A DNA stretch of 64,000 nt, from the NCBI GenBank assembly GCA_018417955.1, contig JACTVC010000002.1, positions 1,116,001 through 1,180,000 of the forward strand. Reading direction: 5' to 3'. Position 1 is the first letter of the stretch, and the number at the start of each line of letters is the position of its first letter. Of the stretch, positions 23,806 to 33,141 are shown one piece after another. The position numbers and the translations under genes are program-made. A model generated the notes under the pieces. It was given only the letters and a program-made list of their open reading frames with translations. It did no database searches and was not told where the DNA came from. This stretch comes from Laccaria trichodermophora (Eukaryota; Basidiomycota; Agaricomycetes; Agaricales; Hydnangiaceae).

Positions 23806-24954
23806 AACTGAGCTGAAAACCTGAAAATCCACTGGGTCATTGGGCCAATCTATCAACTATAACCTATATGTATCCATGGGCCCAACATACAAGCCATGTC
23901 ATATAAATTTGGCCATTGGGCCCAACTTTCTCTGTTAATGGTTACCCTATGTTGGGCCCAACCATTAACTGTAGCTTAATACAATCATTTATCACTGGTC
24001 AAATTTACCGCCATTGGGCCCAACAATCAAATATACATATTCTTGCATCATTGGGCCAATGTACAGTATCATAATGTCTTTTGTAATTGGGCCCATTGGG
24101 GTAGCCCTATGACTTATTGGGACAATTGCCAATTTGTATTGTTATGGTACCATAGTGTATCTACTGAATGCCCTGTCTGGTGAACATTATATTTGAGTGA
24201 GAGCTAGTCAAGATTCTCTTGCTTTATCTCCCTGCACTTGATATCAATGCAAATGCCTCAAAAGAAATGAAAAAGAATGACAGAAATTTGATTCAGAAGC
24301 GCAAAATTACAAAGAGAGAAGGCCAGAATGAGCAAGTAATTTGTGAACTTGATGCCATTAATGCATGGTTAAAGGAGGCCAATGTCAAGGAAAAATTTGT
24401 GGCAAAGGAGAGATATGGCAAATTAAGATTGGCCAATGGACAAATTTTGGGTAGCCATCTGAGTACTTCTCAGGTAGATAACTCATCGACCCATATGCAG
24501 AAGTGGTTTGAGGTGAGTGAATTCACAAAACATCCGGCCAGTATTCACATTTATTTTGTAGGCTAAAAATACCCATGCCCAAGCTAGTTCCACTACAAGC
24601 ACCCCACCTGTGTCAAACACTCCAAAAATATTGAATCGCACTTTTGGTGAAGCGAATTCATTCTACAAGGTGGAACTGACAAACAAGACTTATATTCTGG
24701 TGGTATATACTCCACTTATCGATGTGCATCAAGTTCTGAGAACTCAAATACAAGGGAAATGGGAAAGCCCTACTACTCTGAAGGTCATCGAGGCAAGCCA
24801 AATTCTAGATCTTGTTGGAATATGGAGTGCTGAGGCATCTAAACATATTTATGTGTTGAGGAAGCACCCAGGTTTGGCAATGTTAAGTGCAGTTGAGGCT
24901 GGAAAAGGGGATGAAGGTAATGATACAGATGATAGTGATTCAGATGAGGAATAG

Positions 24955-25126
24955 ACTAGGACTAGACTACAACACAGCATGTACTTGACTATTACTTGAC
25001 TTCAGTCAGGCCATAAAACCCTACCAAACATGTACCTGAGGGCCACATGACTTCAACCTTACCAACGTGACTTCACATGACCATATTGTGAGTGGATGAC
25101 TTGACCTGACTTTCATTTTTACTGAG
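24955..25126. repeat. right subterminal region of the Tnp2 element
   Basis: Between the tnp2 stop (24952-24954) and the element end. It contains several CATGACTTCA and GACTTGAC words resembling those of the left end (3889-4315). No gene. Confidence 0.5.
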
Positions 25127-25133
25127 GGTCATG

Positions 25134-25394
25134 GTGAGTTTATATTTCATATACCTGGAACTTGTGCCATCTGCCAAAATAAAATAAAACTGAGTGAAAT
25201 GACTACAATTACAAGAAGATAACCGACACTCTGTTTAGACCTAACTGGTTTCTTTCGTCGTTGGTGTGCCTTATCGAAAGGAAGATTCGGAGCGCTGAGC
25301 CATCTGGACTGGGGTGAACTAGATAAATCCCTCCATATTCAAGTTGAGCTTCTGCATGAGCATGATTCAGTAAGGGACCATGAGGAGTATGTCC
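25134..25394 (-). pseudogene. F-box-like protein, middle part (gene A)
   Basis: The minus frame contains YGGIYLVHPSPDGSALRIF, matching LILVQPSPDGSALHI of the neighbouring copy. The sequence up to 25134 (VYEI, then a stop, then HH) continues at 3881 once the 21-kb transposon and one GGTCATG copy are removed. The N-terminal part of gene A is absent; the DNA upstream is the 3' end of gene B, so gene A is a 5'-truncated tandem duplicate. Confidence 0.5.
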
Positions 25395-25402
25395 ATAGAC
25401 AC

Positions 25403-25968
25403 TAGTGATGAGCAGGGGTAACCCTGGGGTCAACTCAGGCTGACCCTGACCCTTACCCTTCAAAACCCTTGACCCTTGGCTGGGGTCAAGGGTTTTGAAG
25501 GGTAAGGGTAAGGGTATCTCAGGGGTTGGAGGGTAAGAAACCCCAGCAGGGTTTGGACAAGGGTTTGAAGCAGATAACTGCTCAAGCTTTATAGATAGTA
25601 GATAAGTAGCAAGATACCTTTGAAATACACATTATTCAAGCATATTCATGACAGTACACATGGTTTTTAGTAAATTATTAATGAAATATAAGGAATTCAG
25701 TGTATTCTGAACAATACTAAGTGTTGCAAAGGTAGTGAGGCCTCTTTGGATGATTTTATCTGATTCACTGTTGTCCAAAATCAATTTTATCTGGAGTACT
25801 TACCTTGATATTAGAGAAATAAAAACCCCTAAAAAACCCCAGGAAAACCCCTGACCCTTCAGAAGGGTCAAGGGTTAGTTGAGGGTCACAAAATCCTTAC
25901 CCTGACCCTTACCCTCCTGGCCCTTACCCCTGACCCTTGGAGGGTTGACAAACCCTTGCACATCACTA
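25403..25968. mobile_element. hAT-type miniature element, TAGTGATG family (566 bp)
   Basis: Begins TAGTGATGAGCAGGGGTAA and ends with the inverse of TAGTGATGTGCAAGGGTT. A perfect 8-bp direct repeat ATAGACAC flanks it (25395-25402, 25969-25976). Subterminal DNA is full of GGGTCA, AGGGTAAGGGT and their inverses, giving hairpin-forming ends. It lies at the junction of the two F-box-like copies. No coding capacity. Confidence 0.8.
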
Positions 25969-25976
25969 ATAGACAC

Positions 25977-28016
25977 AAACAAAAGTTGCAAACATGAACC
26001 TCATCCTAAAAGAAGAGACAAAGCCTGGCGGAAAACAGACAGAGTGATATACTAAGGAGTTCACCTTTCCATTCCTTGAGCATCAACACCAGGTCATTAT
26101 CCCTCGGAGTTATGGTGTCCTGAGAGAATGCGGACGTGTGGATTTTGATGATGGCAGAGCTCTCAGTCCAGGACATAACCAGCTGATCATGGCATACACA
26201 GTAGGGTTCAATGAAAAAATCCTTTTCTAGGGTGGTCATAAGCTCATAGCATGCAGTCTTTTTGATGGTGCCCCCAGTCATATCCTTGTTGAAGGCTACC
26301 AGATAGCGCAAGATTGCAAAGCCAGCTTCCCTTTGGAGAACAGTGTTGTAACACCAACACCAAGGCTCTGTACTATACCAGTCCCAAGGCCCTTGAATTG
26401 AAGATTCTGCCTGCAGGGTATTGTCTAAGTAGTGCTTGGAAGTCCAGTCCCAAGACTGCAAAAAGACCGCAACTGGACCAGACCAAGACTGCAAAAGACC
26501 GGACCTGCAGTCTTGGTCTTTCAGATTTGAGATCACAAGACCGCAAAAAAACCGGTTTACATGAACCGGTCTTGTCGGTTAAGACCGGTCTTTTGTACCT
26601 ACATAAAAACCCTTCAAAATGCACCTAAGATCATATTTTTAGGATAAAAACTGACAAAGATACATAAAAAACTGTAAAATATTTCATGTAAATAGCAGAT
26701 GCACCTTAGTATTTTGTATATACATCAATTCGCAATGTAATTTAACATTCTTGCACTCGTTTAGAAGCTACGAAGAATGTTAATAAAATTACCAACTCAC
26801 AATTGCAAAATTTATGGCATATGTAGCTGAAAAACCAGTCTTGAACTGGTTGTAACCAGTTTGGACCAAGACCGGTCCAAAGACTGAAAAAGACTGCAGT
26901 CTTGGTCTTTTCCAGTCCTGGTCCGGTCTTTTGAGGTTTTAGGAAGTGTGTGGACCAGTCTAGGTCTTGGTCTTTTCGTTTTGGGTCAAAAAACCAGACT
27001 GGACTGGACTTTCAAGCACTATGTCTAAGGGCGGCATGCATTCAGGATAATCAATTTGGAAGAGTGGGTGGATGATGGGGACATCCACATATGACAAGGT
27101 GGTATCTGCATGATCACGAGGCAGAAGAGCTGGCTTGTGCCACACAGAAATGCATGTATTCCCAAATAAAATAATTGAGTCATTGGCAATGATGATCTAT
27201 GGTACATAAAAGTTTAAAAAATGTGTGGTATAACATAACATAACATTGAATGCACCTGATGAAATTCACCTATGACACGCCACGTTGCTGATGTGTCAGC
27301 TACAAAATTCCATACTGTCAGGATGTCATTCCATAGAAAAACTATTTGATTGAGTTGTATTGAACATAGTTGGGTGGAAGAGCCCAAGAGGATCCAGTAG
27401 GAAAGTAACTTCAACCAGGGGCATTCATGATGGGGGTATATTTCATATACCTGAAAATTGTACAATCTAATTTGAATAAGAAATGGGCAACTTGGCAGAA
27501 ATTACGAGGCATGACCCACTGTGCACCTTGTTCATCCTCATCTTCAGCAAGCTCATCCAAAACACAAATATGAAGAGCTGATCCATCTGGGCTAGGTTGA
27601 ACCAGAATCAGCCACTTGAATTGAATTTCCACAGATGCAAGAAGTTGAGTATTGCAATCCAATAAGGTATCCGGCGTAATTCCAAGGTCGTACACGCTCA
27701 TTAGGTGGTCAAAAAAAAGGATTAAGTATCAACCACCAGAAACAAGGAATAAGTCAGATAGAGTGTCACCCCACATAGTTATGCTGTCATCACCATGGCT
27801 GGTAGGTCCGCGAAGAATACGCTTAGTCCTGTACAGCTGATCATCACCCTCTAGTAGCAGTTTATTGGCCAAGCCAATGGATCGCCACAATGAGGGTATG
27901 ACAGCAGCATGTTCTAATACCAATAAGGTCATCTGAGTGTGAGGAAAAGAGGGCGTGAAGATGAAATTCACAACACAAACATGTTGGAGGGTGTTCAACC
28001 AAACCTGGTGTTGCAA
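25977..28016 (-). pseudogene. F-box-like protein (gene B), interrupted by a hAT element
   Basis: Read from 28016 leftwards: LNTLQHVCVVNFIFTPSFPHT (28000) with YRTKRILRGPTS; then WLILVQPSPDGSALHI; RYMKYTP; ECPWLKLLSYW; VWNFVADTSATWRVIG; HKPALLPRDHADTTL; the 592-bp hAT insertion; then YSTEPWCWCYNT, FNKDMTGGTIKKTACYELM and SLCLFSARLCLFF. Frame changes and stops separate several blocks, and an F-box motif is not visible upstream of 28016. The order matches gene A. Such proteins are propeller-like, presumed substrate-recognition partners of SCF ubiquitin ligases; that is family knowledge and not shown here. Confidence 0.55.
26430..27021. mobile_element. hAT-type miniature element, TAGTGCTTGG family (592 bp)
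   Basis: Begins TAGTGCTTGGAAGTCCAGTC and ends with the inverse of TAGTGCTTGAAAGTCCAGTC. A perfect 8-bp direct repeat TGTCTAAG (26422-26429, 27022-27029). Subterminal DNA is rich in AAGACCG, GACCGGTC and AACCGGTT words. Same family as the 1057-bp copies at 31020 and 52114 but with a shorter, different core. It splits the gene B pseudogene. Confidence 0.85.
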
Positions 28017-28157
28017 TGTGGCTTCATGTAAAGTTTTACATGTCTATGGTGAATTAGCACTTTTCTTAGAATAGGATATGCAGCAAAAAACCCTCACTTT
28101 TCTCAGAGCGATAAGATGGAGGGGATCTATAAATGAGAAGAGGTGTAGGAGTAAATC

Positions 28158-29579
28158 TGAGGTCTTTACCCTCCCCCACGTAATCCATATGGACTCCAGT
28201 GGACTCCAGTGGACTCCAGTGGATTCCAGTGGCCCTCTTACCAGGCCAAATTGGCTGGCAGAATGCCCAGTCCACTGGAGTCCAGTCCAGTCCAGTCCAG
28301 TCCAGTCCAGTGGACTCCCACTGGACTGCCAGCCACTTTCCTGAGTCCAGTCCCAGTCCAGTGGACTAAGAGTCCAGTCAGAGTCCAGTGGAGTCCAGTC
28401 ATTCCAGTATATTATTATTATTATATATGAATACTACTAAAAAAGCAAAAATAGACTATACATTAAACAAGTTAAACCTACAATTTTATTGATCAATGAA
28501 GGGAAAGGTTATAATTTACATATAGTGTGGGTCAGTGATTGCTGCAATAAGGATTCATGATTTTGTTCAGTCTGCAGGGTGAGGTCACGTGACTTACTTG
28601 AGGGTGTGCCATATCATCACGTCTCCTGTTTGTGGCATGGTCACACTTCCGTGACCATCTCTTTCCTTTCCACCACCACACTGCTCGACACCCCTCACCA
28701 CCCTCTTGACGCCCACACCAACAACACCAACAATGCGAACAATGCCCACGCCCACACCAACAATGCCACCGATGCCCATGTGAACACACAAGGAACGTGG
28801 GATGTGGAACGAGGTCAGCACCCGACAACGCCCATGACGTGGCCACGTCATGGGCCAACGGTATGTGTACCACCCCCCCATTACTCCATTTTCACCACAA
28901 CAGGCACCAACAACCCCAGGACAACAGCATGGCAAGCCAGCACCACCCCATGACACAATGACGTGTCAACGTGGAACGGCAATGAGGTCCCATTACCACC
29001 TCTCCCCTCCAGTCTCTCCTCCCTTCACTCCCTCCCCCCCTTCCTTGCTCCCTCCCCCCTCCATTCCTCTCTTCCCCTTCCCTCTCCCTCTCTCTTCTCC
29101 CTCCCTTTCCCTTTCCCTCCCCTTCCTGATCACCACTCCCTCCCCCTCCCTTTCCCTTCCTGGTCACCACTCCCTCCTCCCTTTCCCTACCTGATCACCA
29201 CTCCCTCCCCATCCATTCCCCCCCTTGCTTTCTCTCTCCCCTTTCTTTTACCTCTTCTCCCTCCCCCTCCCTGTAACATAGAATCTAGTAAAACTAATTA
29301 ATTAATTAATTAATATATTTCAATTTTATTTTTTGTTTTGAAATCTAAGTTCAAGGAATTTTGAATTAACTTAGTCCAGTCCAGTCTGAGTCCAGTTTTG
29401 TGTTGGGAGAGTCCAGTGGAGTCCAGTTTTGTGATTGGCAGTCCAGTCCAGTCCAGTCCAGTCCAGATTTATGCTTGCAGTCCAGTGGAGTCCAGTTTTG
29501 TATTGGCAGTCCAGTCCAGTCCAGTCCAGTGGAATCCAGTGGAGTCCATGTGGATTATGTGGGGGATGGTAAAGTATTG
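28158..29579. mobile_element. repeat-ended element with GGACTCCAGT arms (1.4 kb)
   Basis: The inverted ends share CTTTACC(C/A)TCCCCCAC and then many copies of GGACTCCAGT/GAGTCCAGT (28190-28410 and 29375-29550). A 7-bp direct repeat GTAAATC (28151-28157, 29580-29586) may be its duplication, though the last 6-7 bases of the two ends do not match. The interior has an ATT microsatellite, a C/A-rich stretch, and a CT-rich tract (28990-29275). The element at about 37003-38696 has the same architecture. The open frames inside are low-complexity. Confidence 0.6.
28985..29275. repeat. CCCTCC/CTTCC low-complexity tract
   Basis: Pyrimidine-only stretch of CTCCCTCCCC and TTCCCTTTCC words. Similar tracts occur at 38010-38370 and 49675-49762. 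Open frames through it give only Pro/Leu/Ser or Gly/Arg/Glu repeats. Confidence 0.8.
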
Positions 29580-29586
29580 GTAAATC

Positions 29587-30068
29587 CAGTGGCAGTGGTG
29601 ACAGGAAGTTGGAGGAGCCTATTGGACGTTCTTCGCAACACAATTCATACATGGATTGGCAGTGTCAGGACCAACTTTGAAAATATGAAATGGGGGCAGG
29701 CATGGTCGGATGCTGGTCGGACAAGTCAATGGACTTGAGCTTGACCAGCTTGACCAATGCAAATAATTAGTCAGCATTTAGATGTGCCCACCAAACCGTA
29801 GTAAAAAATTGATGCCCTTTATTCCCATGTTTGAGTCACATGAGAGTGCCAAGACACAACATGTCGGTTTGAATACTACTCAGAATAGTAGTAAAAGGCA
29901 TCTGCAGCCATCAGCAGGAAAAACCCAAATTGCAAATTCACAATAATTTGTGTTAATGAGAAGAGAAAACTCGAAATTAGTACCATAAGTATGATTAGTG
30001 CAATTAGCCAAAATTAAACAGGTTCTGACTTATTGAGTGCTTATGACATGCTTATTTTTACTTTTTAA
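29587..30068. other. unassigned repeat-region DNA
   Basis: About 480 bases with no coding signal, no clear terminal repeats and no tandem structure. Probably old transposon sequence. Confidence 0.35.
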
Positions 30069-30180
30069 CAAGGGGGTGGCAGAATGTGGAAAAGAGACCA
30101 ACACTTGTTTTTTTTTTTCAGAGCTTCACTTGACACCTCCCCACCACTTACCTTCCTAATAGAGTATGTTTTTCCCATAC
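30069..30180. mobile_element. end of a CAAGGGGG-family element
   Basis: Starts CAAGGGGGTGGCAGAATGTG, then a poly-T and CACCTCCCCACC run, matching the right end of the element at 4324-5040 read on the reverse strand. I could not find a partner end or a target duplication, so it is a partial copy. Confidence 0.45.
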
Positions 30181-31011
30181 TCATGTTTTTTTTAATTTTT
30201 ATTCTAGTAAAATATGTATCTCTTTTGACGTTGAGCTCAAGCTAGCCCAAGTCCACAAAGGGCATATGTGGGGTACACAGTGAGTGGAGGTATCACTTCT
30301 CAGTTTGACTGAGAAGCTTACAGCACAGATGAGTATATGTGGCACATAAACATAGAGCACAACTAACCTTGATGTCGCCCTTCCTCTTCAATTGCTCCTG
30401 CTCCTTGTAAAGCTGTTGTCAATTTGCTGGATAACCCATTTTGCCTCAGCTCCTGCCCACACACAGGACGTATGCCCCCCCTCCATCTCTGTGGTGAAGG
30501 GTTGAGGACAGCAGAGGTAGGATTGACCTTGCTGTCGAGCGACAGTGCAGTGGCCAGAGGTAGCAGTAGCTATGAAGAAAAAAACAAGGCTGGCCTTGTT
30601 GAGAAAGAGATTCAACAGTATAGGCACAGAGAAGTGCAGGGAGTTAGGCAGAGGCACAGTGAAATGTGGTGGGTGGGAGTTGGGAACAAGGAAGCAGCAA
30701 CGTGTCAAATCAACATACTCACTTTGTTACTGTTTGGTGTATGTTGAACTTTCATGCGAAATAAACAAACATGGACATGTGTCATCTTTCAGCCCATGGC
30801 CACCCATCATCACTCTGAGCTCCAGTCTCTGTGAAGCCTTTCAACATTACATTAAATTTGGTATGCTTTGACTATGTGTCCTCATCATCTGTGTGTGCCT
30901 CATGTGATTCTGACACATTCACAGAACTTGAAAGGCTGGAAATTGGACTTATGATCAACTAAGGCATTTGGATTGAGGTATGTCCAACCAACATGCTACC
31001 CTCTCATTTCA
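30181..31011. other. unassigned DNA left of the TAGTGCTTGG element
   Basis: Open frames on both strands around 30390-30870 show no family features. I see nothing I can support as a gene. Confidence 0.35.
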
Positions 31012-31019
31012 CTCCCCAG

Positions 31020-32076
31020 TAGTGCTTGGAAGTCCGGTCCAGTCCAGTCTTTTGTCAAAATTTGACAAGACCGAGACCTGGACCGGTCCTCATAAGTTGC
31101 CAAACCTCGAAAAACTGGACTGAACCGACGTCAACCGGTTCAGTGCGGTTTTCGTCGGTTTTCTACAGTTGAAAGACCGGTCTCAACCAGTTTCAGTCTC
31201 AACTGGTTGAGGACTGGTTGAGACCGGTTTTGTGGCTACTGATAATGTATATAATTGAGTATCTATACTACTGAGCTGGTACTACGACGAGGATAACCCT
31301 TGTTCAGTTTCGAGGGAGAGGTAGGGGAGAGTGTCCGTCATCATCCATTGTCGCTGCCATGTCGCATTGTCATCATCCACCCCTCTCCATCATCGTCCTG
31401 TGGCTGTTTTCGCGTTGTCGTTATCATTGTGTCACACCGTTATCGCCAAAGGTGGCAGAGGTCGAGGGGGTGATGTGGCAGATCTGAAGGCAACCGTTGG
31501 GGTGCCACATACTTTCCTCCATGCGCTGTCGACACGGCAGGCGCTCGTTGTTGCCGTCGTCGTTGGTGTGTGTGTGTCAAGGTAGCCCTGGGCAGTTGAC
31601 GACAGTAGTGGGCAGTGGGCTGTGGGCAATGTGGAGAGGCAGCAGCAGGGAGGGGGGGATTGTCGTGGAGGATGTGGCGCGGTGTGGGCATGTGGATGTT
31701 GTTGCTGAGCCTCCAGCGTGTGAGGTGGTGGTCGATGTGTGGGTGTGAGTGTCGTTTAGCCCATGGCGGGCACTCACAATGCGAGGCGGTGGTGACGAAG
31801 GGTGGTGACGGTGATGGGGATGGTCGTGGTGGGAAGAGAGAGTTTGTGTTTGTATTTGGTTACGACTTTTGTTTGGTTATGAGTTCCGATAAAAGACTGG
31901 TTAAGACCGGTTAGACCGGTCTTTTGTCGGTCTTTAAATTTCTGAGATTGTGAGAGACTGAAGACCGGACCACAGTTGCGGTCTTCGACGGTCCTAGGAA
32001 TTTCCAGTCTTGGGCAGTCTTGGTCCAGTCCAGTCTCAGTCTTTTTCCAGTCTTGAGACTGGACTTCCAAGCACTA
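31020..32076. mobile_element. hAT-type element, TAGTGCTTGG family (1057 bp)
   Basis: Begins TAGTGCTTGGAAGTCCGGTC and ends with the inverse of TAGTGCTTGGAAGTCCAGTC. A perfect 8-bp direct repeat CTCCCCAG (31012-31019, 32077-32084). Exactly the same length as, and nearly identical to, the copy at 52114-53170, which lies in reverse orientation. Subterminal arrays of GACCGGT/AACCGGTT words flank a CpG-rich core. The core keeps open frames but encodes nothing I recognise, so it is probably non-autonomous. Confidence 0.85.
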
Positions 32077-32084
32077 CTCCCCAG

Positions 32085-32482
32085 GTTTCTGCTACCCCTT
32101 CACCCATCCATGTCACACCTGCCATGCTGTTGAGAACATGATGAGGTGGTGTGTCACTGTCAGCAGTGTATGTGTCTTTCTCCTTCCCTCTCACTCTGAT
32201 TTAACATAATTACCACAGACACTCAGCACTCATCTTTCATCGGCAATATCCAGATGCTCCCCCCCATGCCCCATGCCCTCTCATATAACCCCCTAAGCCC
32301 CTCCAGAGTATCCGATGCAATGTCAACTGAACGATTTGAGCAGTATGTTCCCTCTGTCCTGGACTCTGCCACATCATCGATGACTCACATGCAGGAGAAG
32401 TACCCCTACTATCATCCTCGTTGTCCTGCATTCACTTACCCAGATCAGGTGGTGACCATGGCTTCGACACCATCCCTCCTTA
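32085..32482. other. unassigned DNA
   Basis: No convincing gene. The open frame at 32254-32862 starts with a protein-like stretch to about 32460 but then runs through GGAAT repeat DNA. I do not call it. Confidence 0.35.
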
Positions 32483-33130
32483 CGAGGTCTTATCAGTGCC
32501 CCCCTAATTCCTGCAGGAATCCAGTCATTCCGGTGGATTCTGGAGGAATGAAATTTGGCAGGGAGGCCTGCTATTTTTTTCATTCTGGTGCCTTACTGTT
32601 CCGGCGGAATTTGGGCATTCCGGAATTGACACTGGAATGGTCCGTGGAATTTGCAGGAACAGAATGGAACAGAATCCGGTTATTTGTTTGTTTATTTTAC
32701 TTCTGTTACCAAACAAATACAATGTTGCCAAACAAACTCAACACCCTTTCCTTTCCACCCACCACCAACCATCCTCTTCCCTGCCACCTCGATTCTCTCC
32801 CTCCAACCACGTTGACAACAGCGACACGACGACAACCCCACACCACCCATCAACAGCCATGACAATGCGAACATGCTAGGTGGATGACGAGGCGACGTGG
32901 CAACAAGGCGAGGAGGTGATGTGGCAACAGAATGACAACAAATGACGATGACGACATTGACGTTGTTCATCACCTGCATCTGACAACCCATGTTGCCCAC
33001 GAAATCACCACAGTGCCCATGAAATCACCATGAACACCCACCAAAACACCATGGCACCCACCAAAACACCATGGCACCCACCAAAACACCACAGCACCCA
33101 CCAAAACCACACGGCGCCCACTGAATGACA
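32483..33130. repeat. GGAAT-rich end and CACCCACCAAAACACC repeats
   Basis: At 32500-32680 GGAATCC/GGAAT/ATTCC words recur in both directions, like the GGACTCC arms of the repeat-ended elements. A CAACGACGACA-type stretch follows, then at 33020-33115 four copies of CACCCACCAAAACACCATGG. Probably an incomplete non-autonomous element of the same general design. Confidence 0.5.
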
Positions 33131-33141
33131 CCCAGTGCCCA

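Larger units (their letters stand above)
19995..24175. mobile_element. 4.2-kb non-autonomous element with palindromic arms
   Basis: The left end starts CACAAGTATACATAG and the right end (reverse strand) CAGGGCATTCAGTAG. These are the same two distinct ends as the 9-kb element but swapped, so the two elements lie in opposite orientation. A 7-bp direct repeat TCTGGTG flanks it (19988-19994, 24176-24182), and removal restores the tnp2 frame. Inner sequence: inverted arrays of a TCCGGAT/TCCGAAATT satellite around a 300-bp core, plus a separate repeat array on the right. No protein gene. Confidence 0.75.
7717..24954 (+). pseudogene. tnp2: Tnp2-family (CACTA/EnSpm-like) transposase, interrupted
   Basis: Pieces read collinearly as one gene: 7717-7909, intron 7910-7976, 7977-8062, hAT insertion, 8828-10174, 9-kb insertion, 19241-19994, 4.2-kb insertion, 24183-24512, intron 24513-24561, 24562-24954. 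Recognisable blocks in order: N-terminal Cys/His finger (CYCSAC near 7731); Ser/Asp/Glu-rich acidic linker; CPKSCIAYTG with further Cys (9349-9470); IALALSTDGAQ (about 9705, probable first catalytic Asp); SAKLNGMAGHSA; the LPMRT block at 19245; PLDPFHLFYEN (19400, probable second Asp); ATVERSIGEMG (19920, probable Glu); and an acidic C-terminus. In-frame stops: TGA at 7801, 9877, 19767 and 24198, TAG at 8932, and another TGA at 19647; a frame change is needed near 19455. It is therefore dead. Removing the two large insertions with one duplication copy each restores ...YDLAN|LPMRT... and ...FANLV|NIIF... in frame. The protein would cut and join the element ends in the nucleus. Confidence 0.8.
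3889..25126 (+). mobile_element. 21.2-kb composite Tnp2-type (CACTA-like) DNA transposon
   Basis: Bounded by CTCAGTAAAAA at 3889 and its inverse ending at 25126, with a 7-bp direct repeat GGTCATG on both sides (3882-3888, 25127-25133). Taking it out rejoins two pieces of an F-box-like gene, which supports both borders. Its own content is about 6.5 kb: a minus-strand gene (about 5060-7564), a divergent tnp2 transposase gene (7717-24954 with insertions) and subterminal DNA at each end with repeats of CATGACTT and TAGTCATG type. The remainder is four nested insertions, one of which contains a fifth. Known CACTA elements normally make 2-3-bp duplications, so a 7-bp duplication is unusual. The transposase family, not the termini, is the basis for the class call. 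Confidence 0.7.

Noticed and set aside
23320..23824. Three overlapping forward frames rich in Phe, His, Cys and Ile
   Set aside because: Product of the 45-bp tandem repeat; no start context or conservation.
25440..25560. Telomere-like AGGGTAAGGGTAAGGGTA
   Set aside because: Not the fungal TTAGGG unit, present in both orientations as the subterminal part of a miniature element with target duplications, so not a telomere scar.
28579..29301. Open frames rich in Pro, Ser, Leu or Gly, Arg, Glu
   Set aside because: They follow from pyrimidine and CA-rich composition on the two strands; same behaviour at 37494-38410 and 49145-49814.
31331..31914. ORFs inside the 1057-bp hAT-type element (and 52276-52859)
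   Set aside because: Present on both strands in GTC/GAC-rich DNA, no domain, and too short for a transposase.
32254..32862. 202-codon ORF
   Set aside because: It reads through GGAAT repeat DNA and a TTTGTTTG stretch in its second half; only the first 70 codons look protein-like and no homolog is recognised.
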